Below are positions 1 through 8,521 of a stretch of DNA of 64,000 nt, one piece after another; positions within the stretch are counted from its first letter, which is position 1, and every line of letters starts with the position of its first letter. The translations under genes and the position numbers were made by a program. The stretch covers positions 186,001 through 250,000 of the forward strand of contig NZ_OMPD01000013.1 in assembly GCF_900312745.1 (NCBI RefSeq), in the 5' to 3' direction. Source of the stretch: Aquimarina sp. AU58 (GTDB taxonomy: Bacteria > Bacteroidota > Bacteroidia > Flavobacteriales > Flavobacteriaceae). The notes beneath the pieces are model-generated. The model made no database searches. It saw nothing but the letters and a program-made list of their open reading frames with translations, and was not told the DNA's origin.

Positions 1-2333
1 TTATAGTTGATAAACACTTCTTCAAAATTGTCATATTTTTTACTATCTACTGCCAGCCATGTTTTGGGCTCTATTTCTTCATAGATATCTATATTAGCAT
101 ATGGATAAATAACGCAAGGAAACTCTAGTCCTTTTGCTTTATGTATAGTCATGATCTTAATTGCCTGCTCTGTTTCTGGAGCAACAATACTTAATTTATC
201 TTTTTTGATATGCCAATATGCTAAAAAACCTACAATACCTTCTGTGTGTTTTTGAGTAAATGCAAACACAACATCTAGAAAAAATTGTATATACGCTGTA
301 GTACTATCGGCAAGAGAAAAACTGGCTATAATATATTCTACTGCATCATAAAGAGGTTTTATAGCTACTTTGGCAAGATCAAAATCAAGCCCCAGGGTTT
401 TAAGTTCAGAAGAAAATGTATTCTTAGTACTGTTGATCATTTTTTCCAGAAACAAATGCTTTTCTTGTATTGAAAACTTCTCGGTCAAGAAATGTAATAC
501 GTTGATTTTTGACTGAAGATGATCAGGTTGTATGCACCAGGTAAGCAGGTCAACAATAAATACAACTTGAGGAGCATTATTAATCAATAATGTTTCTGAA
601 GAAATTATAGACAGCCCTTTTTGGGTAAGAAGATCTGCTATGACAGCTCCTTCTTTTTGTTTTCTTACAATAACACATATTTCATTAAGAGGATATCCTT
701 TTTTGTTTAGTTCGAGTACAGTTTCATACACTTTCTCGGGATATAAATCATTCTCCTGAGCTACATTTTTTGCTTCAACAAATGATAGATTAACGTATCC
801 ATTTTTTTTGGAGTTAACTTCTTGTTTATTTCCCAATACATATAATTCTCGATGTTTTTCATTTTTAAAATCACCCGACAAAAAAGTAAATAGATTATTA
901 TTGAATTTAATAATTTCTTCGTGACTACGATAATTCCTAGGAAGATTAAGAACTTGTTTTTCCTGTATTGAAAAAGGGTTTTGATCAGACGATAAATTGA
1001 TAAATTGTTCTGCTTTCCCTCCTCTCCATCGATAAATTGCTTGTTTTGCATCTCCGACTATAGTAACCTGCCCTCTTTTACCTGTTAATGTTTCTGTTGA
1101 AACTGCATTATCAATAAGAGGGATCAAATTATTCCACTGTAATTCTGAAGTATCCTGAAATTCATCAATAAAATAATCTCTATAACGCTCTCCTAAACGT
1201 TCATATATAAATGGAGCTGGCTGATCCTTAATCGCTTTACTTATAATCGTATTAAATTCTGATATTAATAGAATCTTTCTCTCTTTTTTGATTCCAATTA
1301 ATTCTTTATTAATTGCATTTAATACCGAAAGAGGTGTAAGGTTTTTGATAATATTTTGAAAAAAACCAATTCGTATTAATAATTGCTTTGTTTTTAGAAA
1401 GGTTTCTTCTATAGAAGGTCTAATGCTATCGATTAGTTCTTTTTTATGAGGGTCTAACTTAGCATTATAGAAAGAGGCTTCTTGTATATTCTGTTTCCAG
1501 GCTGCTTTAAAATCTGCTTTCACCTCACCTTCTGCAAGTTTTAAAAAATGGTTAGGAATCGAGCCTCGAGTAAAATCTGCATATTCTAATCCTTGGACCT
1601 TTATTAATTCTAAAATTGTATTCGACTCAGAAATAATATCTTTCTTACATTCGGCAACCTTTTTATTCAGCTGTTTTTTTAGAACCTCAAAATCGGTAAT
1701 TGTTTTATGAGAAAGTTTATTAAGGTGTTCTCTGTCATTTTCACTAAACAACAATCTGGCTATCTTATTCAGTTCTATAGTGATATCCCAACTTTTATCA
1801 TCCTCTAGCTTGCTAATCGCAAAATCAACAATTAATCTGGTTAGTTCCTCGTTTAGTCCTATCTTGGCAACTACCGCATCTACGGCTTCTTCAATTAAAG
1901 CATCTGTATCCATTTCGATCTCAAAATTCATAGGAATCTCTAAATCATGTGCAAATGTCCTAATTACTCTATGTGTAAATGTATCAATAGTAACAACATC
2001 GAATGCTGCATAATTATGAAGGATACTTCTAAGAATTCGCTTTGCTTTTTGTTTAAGTTCGAGTTCAGGAATTTTGGTCTCTGTACTTAATTCACTTAAC
2101 AAGCCTTGATATTTTGATGGAGTATCAGGAGCACTAATAGCAACTAAATTCTCTAATATTCTGGATTTCATCTCAGCTACAGCTTTATTTGTAAAAGTAA
2201 TTGCCAGGATATTTTTGTAACTATCTCTATACTCTCCTTTTAAAAGAGCAATCAAGTATGCTTTTACCAAAGTATAGGTTTTACCAGCACCAGCAGCAGC
2301 ATTGTAAACAACAAAAGCAGTAGTAGAATTCAA
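1..2333 (-). CDS. UvrD/RecB-like ATP-dependent helicase-exonuclease subunit, C-terminus cut by window edge
   Basis: I translated this strand by hand; the frame is open from a TTG at 2331-2333 to the left edge (777 codons). A Walker A motif (AAAGAGKTYT) lies about 10 residues from the start, followed by ITFTNKAVAEM (motif Ia), VVTIDTF, a DEFQDTS Walker B, VGDAKQAIYRWRGG (motif III) and IMTIHKAKGLEFP (motif V). This order is that of superfamily 1A helicases of the RecB/AddA group, which unwind DNA ends during double-strand break repair. An in-frame TAA sits four codons before the TTG and the first ATG falls after Walker A, so TTG must be the start. Related Bacteroidota proteins are about 1,040 aa and usually sit next to a PD-(D/E)xK nuclease gene, which would lie left of this window. 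Identity of the family is firm; the exact complex name is not. Confidence 0.9.
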   Translation of the reverse strand, partial: MNSTTAFVVYNAAAGAGKTYTLVKAYLIALLKGEYRDSYKNILAITFTNKAVAEMKSRILENLVAISAPDTPSKYQGLLSELSTETKIPELELKQKAKRILRSILHNYAAFDVVTIDTFTHRVIRTFAHDLEIPMNFEIEMDTDALIEEAVDAVVAKIGLNEELTRLIVDFAISKLEDDKSWDITIELNKIARLLFSENDREHLNKLSHKTITDFEVLKKQLNKKVAECKKDIISESNTILELIKVQGLEYADFTRGSIPNHFLKLAEGEVKADFKAAWKQNIQEASFYNAKLDPHKKELIDSIRPSIEETFLKTKQLLIRIGFFQNIIKNLTPLSVLNAINKELIGIKKERKILLISEFNTIISKAIKDQPAPFIYERLGERYRDYFIDEFQDTSELQWNNLIPLIDNAVSTETLTGKRGQVTIVGDAKQAIYRWRGGKAEQFINLSSDQNPFSIQEKQVLNLPRNYRSHEEIIKFNNNLFTFLSGDFKNEKHRELYVLGNKQEVNSKKNGYVNLSFVEAKNVAQENDLYPEKVYETVLELNKKGYPLNEICVIVRKQKEGAVIADLLTQKGLSIISSETLLINNAPQVVFIVDLLTWCIQPDHLQSKINVLHFLTEKFSIQEKHLFLEKMINSTKNTFSSELKTLGLDFDLAKVAIKPLYDAVEYIIASFSLADSTTAYIQFFLDVVFAFTQKHTEGIVGFLAYWHIKKDKLSIVAPETEQAIKIMTIHKAKGLEFPCVIYPYANIDIYEEIEPKTWLAVDSKKYDNFEEVFINY

Positions 2334-2482
2334 TTCTTTTTTTTACTAAAATACTAAAACCCGAAATTCTTATACCCATCAATTTCTATAAAATTATAAC
2401 AACAAAAAAGGTTGTTTTTATTATCCTATGGGTTTTAATCAATTTATAACAATTATAAATTTTTATTCATCATTCTAATTAT

Positions 2483-2490
2483 TAAATTTG
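2483..2490 (+). promoter_or_regulatory. -7 box (TAAATTTG) of the sodA promoter
   Basis: The 8-mer matches the Bacteroidota sigma-ABfrA -7 consensus TAnnTTTG and lies 38 bp before the sodA start. I see no clear TTG at the -33 position, so the call rests on the -7 box alone. The rest of 2344-2528 is AT-rich and holds nothing else I recognise. Confidence 0.45.
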
Positions 2491-2528
2491 ATGTCGCTTT
2501 TATTTTTTATTAATTAAAATAATAACAT

Positions 2529-3137
2529 ATGTCATTCGAATTACCAAAATTAAACTACGCTTTTGATGCGTTAGAACCTCATATAGATGCTCGTACCATG
2601 GAAATTCATCATGATAAACATCATGCTGGATATACTAGCAAATTAAATGCTGCAATTGAAGGGACTGATCTTGAGGGTAAAACCATTGAAAATATTCTTA
2701 TTAATCTAGATATGTCTAATGGAGCTGTTAGAAATAACGGTGGTGGATATTATAATCATAATTTATTTTGGGAGATAATGTCGCCTAATGGAGGAGAAAA
2801 ACCATCTGGTGAAGTTGCAGATGCAATTAATGCAGCGTATGGGTCTTTTGATGCTTTTAAAGAAGCATTCTCAAAAGCAGCTGGCACAAGATTTGGATCT
2901 GGATGGGCTTGGTTATGTGTACATCAGGGAGGGAAAGTAGAAATTTGCTCTACCCCTAATCAAGATAATCCTTTAATGCCTGGTATTGGATGCGGAGGAA
3001 CCCCTATCCTTGCATTAGATGTTTGGGAACATGCATATTATTTAAACTACCAAAATCGTCGTCCGGATTATGTTTCAGCATTTTTTAATGTAATTGACTG
3101 GAACGAAGTAGCAAGCCGATATGCTCAAGGAAAATAA
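2529..3137 (+). CDS. sodA: Superoxide dismutase (Mn/Fe family, Mn-type signature)
   Basis: A 202-aa cytosolic enzyme that converts superoxide to peroxide and oxygen, full length for the family. The metal ligands are His27, His77, Asp164 and His168, the last two within DVWEHAYYL. The [11 protein letters not shown] stretch carries the Gln (residue 145) typical of manganese enzymes, where iron enzymes have Ala-Gly, so Mn or cambialistic use is likely. There is no signal peptide. It stands alone between the divergent UvrD helicase and the convergent amidotransferase gene, with its own promoter box and a hairpin terminator. Confidence 0.96.
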   Translation: MSFELPKLNYAFDALEPHIDARTMEIHHDKHHAGYTSKLNAAIEGTDLEGKTIENILINLDMSNGAVRNNGGGYYNHNLFWEIMSPNGGEKPSGEVADAINAAYGSFDAFKEAFSKAAGTRFGSGWAWLCVHQGGKVEICSTPNQDNPLMPGIGCGGTPILALDVWEHAYYLNYQNRRPDYVSAFFNVIDWNEVASRYAQGK

Positions 3138-3154
3138 GTACTAATATATTTTTA

Positions 3155-3187
3155 AAAAAGAGTTACAGTATTGTGACTCTTTTTTTA
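3155..3187 (+). terminator. Rho-independent terminator of sodA
   Basis: Stem AGAGTTAC / GTGACTCT (8 bp with one G-U pair), loop of 6, followed by seven T. It begins 18 bp after the sodA stop. Confidence 0.85.
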
Positions 3188-3216
3188 TGTGAAAGTATTA
3201 CGAAATGTCAGAAAAT

Positions 3217-3245
3217 AAAAAAAGGTGGAAGAACCACCTTTTTTT
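3217..3245. terminator. Bidirectional terminator between sodA and the amidotransferase gene
   Basis: A perfect 12-bp stem (AAAAAAAGGTGG / CCACCTTTTTTT) with a 5-nt loop. It has a T-run on both strands, so it can stop the leftward amidotransferase transcript as well as any sodA read-through. Confidence 0.85.
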
Positions 3246-3398
3246 GCCCCAAATCTACCATGAACTTAACCTACTTATGCTATGGCTTTGCTAATATAGA
3301 ACGTTATTTCATAGTGAAAAAATGTTTTAGACGAAAGGTCAAAATACTTGTTGAAATACACAAATTAACCCTTTTTAACAACAAACATTTTTGTTTTT

Positions 3399-5297
3399 TT
3401 AATAAGCTCTTTCATTTTTACCTTCAAAGAAGTTTATAAAAGCCTTATTTACAACCCTATTTCCTCCTATTGTTGGATAATCTCCTGTGAAATACCAATC
3501 CCCAAGATTCTTAGGACAGGCTTTATGAAGGTTATCGACAGTCTGATAAATAATCTTTACATCAGCTTTTACCGATTTATCACTTAACAATTCTGATATT
3601 TTATCACTTATCTCCTGATCAGAAAATCCACTATAGATTTCTTTTACAAAATTTTGCACTTCGGAGTCTACTAAATTTTCCTGGGCTTTACATTTTTCAT
3701 AAACCTGCTCTACCAAGTCATAATTTCCATTTTCTTTTAAAAGCTCTAATGCTGCCTGAAATGCCACTAGTCCTTCTAATCTTGCCATATCAATTCCGTA
3801 ACAATCTGGATAACGAATTTGTGGTGCCGAAGAAACAACAACGATTTTCTTTGGTCCTAATCTATCCATCATCTTGATAATACTCTTTTTAAGTGTCGTT
3901 CCTCTAACGATACTATCATCGATTATAACTAAATTATCTTCTTGTTTTACTACACCATAAGTCACATCATAGACATGAGCTACCAAATCATCTCGACTAC
4001 TATCTTCTGTAATAAAAGTACGAAGCTTAGCATCTTTAATTGCAATTTTCTCTGTTCTTAATCTGTATGAGAGAATTTCTGATAGACGTTCATCTGTTAA
4101 TGTCTCTTTTTCTGAAAGTATAGTTTCGTTCTTCTGCTTATTTAATTCATCCTGGGCTGCTTCAACCATGCCATAAAAAGAGGTTTCGGCAGTATTCGGA
4201 ATAAAAGAAAAAACGGTATTTACTGTATCATGATCAATTTCTTCTAAAACCTGAGGCATAAGCAATCTTCCTAAACTCTTTCTTTCTTCATAAATTTCGG
4301 CATCACTTCCTCGTGAAAAATAAATACGCTCAAAAGAACATGCTTTTCTCTCTAATGGATCAATAATTCTATTTATCGATGTATCTCCATTCTTTTTGAC
4401 GATAATTGCTTTTCCCGGATCAAGTTCTAATACATCATCAAAAGCAACATTAAATACAGTTTGAATAACAGGTCTTTCTGAAGCAACCACCACTACCTCA
4501 TCATCTTTATAATAGTATGCTGGTCTAATTCCTGCTGGATCTCTTAAAACAAAAGCATCACCATGCCCAAGCATTCCTGCCATGGCATACCCTCCATCCC
4601 AATCTCTTGATGATTTTTTAAGGATTTTAGCAACGTTTAATCGTTCTGCAATTTGAGGAGAGGCTTCATTTTTATTAAACCCTTCTTTCTTTAATTTCTT
4701 ATACAACTTGGCTACTTCAGAATCCAAAAAGTGGCCTATTTTTTCCATTACAGTAACGGTATCTACCTTATCTTTTGGATGCTGTCCTAATCTTACAAGG
4801 TTATTAAACAACACATCATTATTAGTCATATTGAAGTTACCAGCTACAATAAGATTACGATGCATCCAATTGTTCTGTCTTAAAAAAGGATGAACACTCT
4901 CTACACTATTTTTACCAAATGTCCCATAGCGTACATGTCCCAGAAGTACTTCTCCTATGTAGGGAATGTTTTTTTTCTGTAGTTCGACATCGTCAGCATA
5001 TTCTGGATGCTCTACCAATTCTTTATTAATCCTATCATTAATCTGAGAAAAAATATCTTGTATTGGCTGCGATTCACTAGATCGAACTCTACTTATATAT
5101 CGTTCGCCAGGAGTTGTATCTAATTTAATACTTGCAAATCCAGCACCATCCTGACCGCGATTATGTTGTTTTTCCATCATCAGATACATTTTATTTACTC
5201 CATAAAATGCACTACCGTATTTCTCCTTATAATACTCTAATGGTTTTAATAATCTAATAAATGCTATACCGCATTCGTGTTTTAACGCATCACTCAT
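3399..5297 (-). CDS. purF: Amidophosphoribosyltransferase-family protein (class II glutamine amidotransferase)
   Basis: 632 aa. The N-terminal domain begins MSDALKHECGIAF; Cys9 would be the nucleophile exposed after propeptide removal, as in Ntn glutaminases, and HNRGQDGAGFAS is the following conserved loop. The C-terminal half carries the PRPP-binding loop VIIDDSIVRGTT at about residues 456-467. The reaction expected of the family is transfer of glutamine-derived ammonia to PRPP, the first step of purine synthesis. At 632 aa it is longer than the roughly 500-aa enterobacterial PurF, with insertions and a longer C-terminus; this long form is what I recall from Flavobacteriia. purN lies 4 kb away, but not in the same operon. 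Confidence 0.88.
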   Translation of the reverse strand: MSDALKHECGIAFIRLLKPLEYYKEKYGSAFYGVNKMYLMMEKQHNRGQDGAGFASIKLDTTPGERYISRVRSSESQPIQDIFSQINDRINKELVEHPEYADDVELQKKNIPYIGEVLLGHVRYGTFGKNSVESVHPFLRQNNWMHRNLIVAGNFNMTNNDVLFNNLVRLGQHPKDKVDTVTVMEKIGHFLDSEVAKLYKKLKKEGFNKNEASPQIAERLNVAKILKKSSRDWDGGYAMAGMLGHGDAFVLRDPAGIRPAYYYKDDEVVVVASERPVIQTVFNVAFDDVLELDPGKAIIVKKNGDTSINRIIDPLERKACSFERIYFSRGSDAEIYEERKSLGRLLMPQVLEEIDHDTVNTVFSFIPNTAETSFYGMVEAAQDELNKQKNETILSEKETLTDERLSEILSYRLRTEKIAIKDAKLRTFITEDSSRDDLVAHVYDVTYGVVKQEDNLVIIDDSIVRGTTLKKSIIKMMDRLGPKKIVVVSSAPQIRYPDCYGIDMARLEGLVAFQAALELLKENGNYDLVEQVYEKCKAQENLVDSEVQNFVKEIYSGFSDQEISDKISELLSDKSVKADVKIIYQTVDNLHKACPKNLGDWYFTGDYPTIGGNRVVNKAFINFFEGKNERAY

Positions 5298-5335
5298 TGT
5301 ATTCCAATTCTAAATGTTGTTGTGTTAATCATAAT

Positions 5336-5366
5336 CAAAAAAGCCCTAAACAATTACTTTAGGGCT
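5336..5366 (-). terminator. Terminator after the PfkB kinase gene (leftward)
   Basis: Stem AGCCCTAAA / TTTAGGGCT (9 bp) with a 7-nt loop; read on the minus strand it is followed by six T. It separates the kinase gene from the amidotransferase gene downstream. Confidence 0.8.
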
Positions 5367-5376
5367 ATACTTTATA

Positions 5377-6306
5377 TCAAGACAATTCTATCTCGAATTG
5401 TGTTAACTCTCTAAATTGCTGAAGTCGCCTCTGAACCTCATCTCGATTCAAATTCTCCATTCGCTCTGTACCAAATTTCTCTACACAAAAAGACGCGAGG
5501 TTTGAAGCATGAATAATCGCTTTTTTCATATTCTCGAATGAAATATCATCTGTCTTAGTTAGATATCCCGAAAAACCTCCTGCAAATGTATCTCCTGCTC
5601 CCGTAGGATCAAAAACTTCTTCTAATGGTAGTGCAGGAGCAAAGAAGATCTGTTCTTCATGAAATAACAAAGCTCCGTGTTCTCCTTTTTTAATCACAAC
5701 ATATTTTGGCCCCATCTTTTCGATTGCTCTGGCTGCTTTTACCAAAGAATATTCTCCACTTAATTGTCTGGCCTCTTCATCATTAATAGTAATTACATCT
5801 ACTTTTGAAATTACTTTTAGAAGATCTCCCAAAAAAGCATCTTCCATCCAAAAATTCATAGTATCTAATATCGTAAGTTTTGGTTTAGTAGTAAGTTGTT
5901 CTATTACACCTAGCTGTACTAGCGGGTTTAGATTTCCCAGCATCACAATATCTGCATCTTTATAATTATCAGGAACCACAGGGTTAAAATCTGCAAGTAC
6001 ATTAAGTTGTGTATCTAATGTATCTCTAGAATTTAAATCATTATGATATCGACCACTCCAGAAAAAAGTCTTTCCTCCTTTTACGATCTCAACAGCAGAA
6101 GTGTCAATATTTTTTTCCTGAAGCATAGAAAGATAATCCAAGGGAAAATCTTCTCCAACCACAGAAACAATTGATGAAGAAATGTTGAAATTCGAGGCAG
6201 AAAGCGCGATATAAGGGGCTGCTCCTCCTAATATTTTATCAGTTTTACCAAAAGGTGTTTCAATAGCATCAAAGGCAATAGAACCTACAATAAGTAATTT
6301 ACTCAT
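5377..6306 (-). CDS. PfkB-family carbohydrate kinase
   Basis: 309 aa. The N-terminus MSKLLIVGSIAFDAIETPFG with the following GGAAPYIA is the ribokinase-family substrate region, and DPTGAGDTFAGGF at about residues 232-245 is the PfkB signature 2 containing the anion hole and catalytic Asp. It phosphorylates a sugar or nucleoside with ATP; the substrate cannot be read from the sequence. It sits upstream of the amidotransferase gene in the same direction with a terminator between them, a neighbourhood I recall as conserved in Flavobacteriaceae. That conservation hints at a nucleoside or ribose link, but this is inference. Confidence 0.9.
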   Translation of the reverse strand: MSKLLIVGSIAFDAIETPFGKTDKILGGAAPYIALSASNFNISSSIVSVVGEDFPLDYLSMLQEKNIDTSAVEIVKGGKTFFWSGRYHNDLNSRDTLDTQLNVLADFNPVVPDNYKDADIVMLGNLNPLVQLGVIEQLTTKPKLTILDTMNFWMEDAFLGDLLKVISKVDVITINDEEARQLSGEYSLVKAARAIEKMGPKYVVIKKGEHGALLFHEEQIFFAPALPLEEVFDPTGAGDTFAGGFSGYLTKTDDISFENMKKAIIHASNLASFCVEKFGTERMENLNRDEVQRRLQQFRELTQFEIELS

Positions 6307-6329
6307 ACAACTAGCGTAATAATTTTTTG

Positions 6330-6337
6330 CAAATATA
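6330..6337 (-). promoter_or_regulatory. -7 box (TATATTTG) for the PfkB kinase gene
   Basis: On the minus strand this reads TATATTTG, a full match to TAnnTTTG, 23 bp upstream of the start codon. No clear -33 TTG at normal spacing. Confidence 0.5.
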
Positions 6338-6631
6338 CGTTTTACTTTTAAGTAGTAAGAAGATTAATACAAAGGTTATTTTCTGTTTGAATGTACAAGT
6401 ATTTTTCTTGTGATGTTGTTCACTATTTGATAAACCTAAGTTAAAACACCTAAAATTTTATTACTTATTTAGAAATAATAAACAAGCAATACTCTTTTTA
6501 CAGATTGGTATATGATTTTAGATTTTGCCCCCTTAACAATAACACACTCTAAATCAAAATTTTAACTCTTTGTTTTGTGTATTAAAAATAATGTTGAATT
6601 ATGCTTGATAATTTACGAAAATGGCAATTTT

Positions 6632-6724
6632 TTGGTGTAAAAATTTCAAAAAAACTATAATTTCTGAAAAAAAAATTTAAAAAATGCCAAAATAATCTTA
6701 AAAAATTACCGTTATTTACACCAA
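6632..6724. repeat. Long-range inverted repeat in the leader of the astacin gene
   Basis: TTGGTGTAAA (6632-6641) and TTTACACCAA (6715-6724) are perfect 10-bp inverted copies 73 bp apart, ending 25 bp before the protease start. The rest of the 443-bp gap 6307-6749 is very AT-rich and shows no gene. The repeat could be a paired operator or a leader stem; nothing decides which. Confidence 0.35.
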
Positions 6725-6749
6725 TACAAACTCAAACTTTCAATTAATT

Positions 6750-7826
6750 ATGAAAAAATTAAATTTAGCTAAACTCGTTTTAGCTACTTCGCTGTCGGTT
6801 TTATTCTTCAACTGCGAAAAAGATTCTGAAGACATTATCGAAACTAATCAACATGCAGATGCAAAAGCTGCTCACGTATGTATCGAAAAATGGAATCCTT
6901 ACGAGAATGGCTCAAAAGCTGCCAGTCTTAAAAATGTACAATGGCAACCTGGTCAAACTATTCGAGTGAAATTCTTAAATGGTAATAATTTTGTACAATC
7001 CAAAGTTAGGCAATATGCTGTAGCATGGGAAAGTCATGCAAATATTAAATTTGAATGGGTATCTTCAAACAGCAGTGCAAACATCAAAATTGGTTTTAAA
7101 GAAGGGCAATTTGCAAATGATGGTGGATCTTGGTCTTATTTAGGAACCGAATCTAACAATCATGCACATAGTATGCATTTTGGATGGTTTAACAACAATA
7201 CTTCTGATACAGAGTTTAGAAGAACTACAATTCACGAATTCGGACATGCTCTTGGTTTAGTCCACGAACATCAAAATCCTGTAGCTGGAATTAACTGGGA
7301 TAAAGAGGCAGTTTATGCTTACTATGCTGGACCACCAAATAACTGGAGTAGAGCAGATGTAGATAGAAATCTATTCAATCGTATTGAAGCAAGTACTTCT
7401 AATTACAGTGCATACGATCCATTATCAATAATGCATTACCCTATTCCTGCAGCACATACTACAGATGGTGTTGCCGTAGGAAGTAATACTCAATTATCTG
7501 CAACAGATAAATCTTTTATAGCTACTATATACCCTGGTTCTAATACTGGTGGTGGTAACTGTGATGGTGTAGCAGAATATAACAGTAATACTTCTTATTC
7601 TGTTGGAGATAAAGTAACATACCAAGGAACTTTATATCAAAGAACTGCAACATCATGGAATAATCTTGGTGCATGTGATAGTACTCCTCCTACTGATATT
7701 TGTGCTGGTGTATCTGAATATAACAGTAATACTTCTTATTCTGTGGGAGATAAAGTAACGTATAGAGGAACTTTATACCAAAGAACTGCAACATCATGGA
7801 ATAACCTTGGTGCATGTGGTAACTAA
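6750..7826 (+). CDS. Astacin-type (M12A) zinc metalloprotease lipoprotein with two CBM5/12-like repeats
   Basis: 358 aa. The N-terminus has a short hydrophobic signal ending LFFNC, so Cys22 may be lipidated (weak lipobox) or the protein secreted. The catalytic domain (about 65-262) has HEFGHALGLVHEH: His162, Glu163, His166 and His172 are the HExxHxxGxxH zinc site, with the Met-turn SIMHYP around Met228. Two nearly identical C-terminal modules (about 276-309 and 323-356, YNSNTSYSVGDKVTY) look like ChiC/CBM5-12 chitin- or carbohydrate-binding domains. It is likely an exported protease that binds polymer-coated substrate. No T9SS tail is seen. It stands alone with its own terminator. Confidence 0.9.
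   Translation: MKKLNLAKLVLATSLSVLFFNCEKDSEDIIETNQHADAKAAHVCIEKWNPYENGSKAASLKNVQWQPGQTIRVKFLNGNNFVQSKVRQYAVAWESHANIKFEWVSSNSSANIKIGFKEGQFANDGGSWSYLGTESNNHAHSMHFGWFNNNTSDTEFRRTTIHEFGHALGLVHEHQNPVAGINWDKEAVYAYYAGPPNNWSRADVDRNLFNRIEASTSNYSAYDPLSIMHYPIPAAHTTDGVAVGSNTQLSATDKSFIATIYPGSNTGGGNCDGVAEYNSNTSYSVGDKVTYQGTLYQRTATSWNNLGACDSTPPTDICAGVSEYNSNTSYSVGDKVTYRGTLYQRTATSWNNLGACGN
7575..7818 (+). repeat. Tandem duplication of a 103-bp carbohydrate-binding module
   Basis: Positions 7575-7677 and 7716-7818 are near-identical copies offset by exactly 141 bp (47 codons), differing at a handful of mostly silent positions. This suggests a recent internal duplication within the protease gene. Confidence 0.8.
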
Positions 7827-7888
7827 GAAAAAAATAATCACATAATCTAATTTGTTTGCTACATTAGATTAAAAAGTCTTATTACAAA

Positions 7889-7926
7889 AAAATGCTCCGG
7901 AAAAACACCGGAGCATTTTGTTTTTA
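7889..7926 (+). terminator. Terminator of the astacin gene
   Basis: Perfect 12-bp stem AAAATGCTCCGG / CCGGAGCATTTT, 7-nt loop, then a T-rich tail. Confidence 0.9.
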
Positions 7927-7932
7927 TAGTAT

Positions 7933-7970
7933 TTATACATTATTAATGGTATACCATTAATAATGTATAA
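7933..7970. promoter_or_regulatory. 38-bp perfect palindrome covering a start codon
   Basis: Centred between 7951 and 7952, 19 bases on each side are perfectly complementary with no loop; the core is TTAATGGTATACCATTAA. The ATG of the next gene (7963-7965) lies inside the right arm. It could be an operator or a hairpin that hides the start in the mRNA. Confidence 0.8.
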
Positions 7971-8328
7971 TTTGAAAATAGATTTCACTTCTCAAATATT
8001 AATCAAAGAAATATCCACGTGGATGGACGGAGGTTCGATTACTTTAAATTGTGAAAATAAAAAAGGGAAAGAATTTATTGTGGAATTTGTCCAAAACGTG
8101 AGATGGCACATTCTTGAATTTGAAAAGCTTCCAGGAAGAATTTATATTAACGAGAATCTAGTTTCTCAAAGGTCTGAATTGGAAAAAAAACTTCTTAAAA
8201 GTATAGAAAAGGCTACACTTATTAACTCTTCTGATCTAGACAACAATATTCTAAAAGAGCAAATTGACTACATAAAATCCAAACAATATATTCTGGACTC
8301 TGAAAAAATACAAATACGGAAAAGGTAA
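7963..8328 (+). CDS. Small orphan protein, function unknown
   Basis: 121 aa, which I do not recognise. There is no signal peptide or membrane segment. The N-terminal half looks like a beta-rich domain (strands around IKEISTWMDGGSITLN, KEFIVEFVQNVRWHI and GRIYIN); the C-terminal half (about 55-121) is helical and charged. The ATG is inside a 38-bp palindrome, and a later ATG at codon 21 is an alternative start. An attC-like folded element follows 27 bp after the stop, so the gene looks like a cassette cargo gene. Codon use is like that of its neighbours, so I believe it is real. Confidence 0.6.
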   Translation: MYNLKIDFTSQILIKEISTWMDGGSITLNCENKKGKEFIVEFVQNVRWHILEFEKLPGRIYINENLVSQRSELEKKLLKSIEKATLINSSDLDNNILKEQIDYIKSKQYILDSEKIQIRKR

Positions 8329-8354
8329 AAAAGTATACAACATTATATATGTGA

Positions 8355-8484
8355 TCGTAACAGCTAAGCGATAAATCAAATGGTTGTTTGTATTTTTATG
8401 AAGGCGCAATACTTGCTGTGAAGAGAAGTTAACAACCAATGCACAGAAAAGCGAAAAGCAAGGTACCATTTTGCCCTGTTACGA
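8355..8484. mobile_element. attC-like or MITE-like folded element
   Basis: About 130 bp of non-coding DNA, richer in GC than its surroundings. Outer ends TCGTAACAG (8355-8363) and CTGTTACGA (8476-8484) are perfect inverted repeats. Inside are AAATGG (8378-8383) / CCATTT (8466-8471) and GGTTGTT (8382-8388) / AACAACC (8431-8437). The nested imperfect arms after a small orphan gene resemble integron attC sites and the related cassette-end repeats that I recall from Flavobacteriaceae, but the ends do not fit the classical GTTRRRY core exactly, so the class is uncertain. Confidence 0.5.
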
Positions 8485-8521
8485 CACTTATATTAAACAT
8501 TATCTAGAATACGTCTTAAAA

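Noticed and set aside
1780..2013. Ser/Thr-rich 77-codon frame opposite the helicase
   Set aside because: Low-complexity shadow of the UvrD gene.
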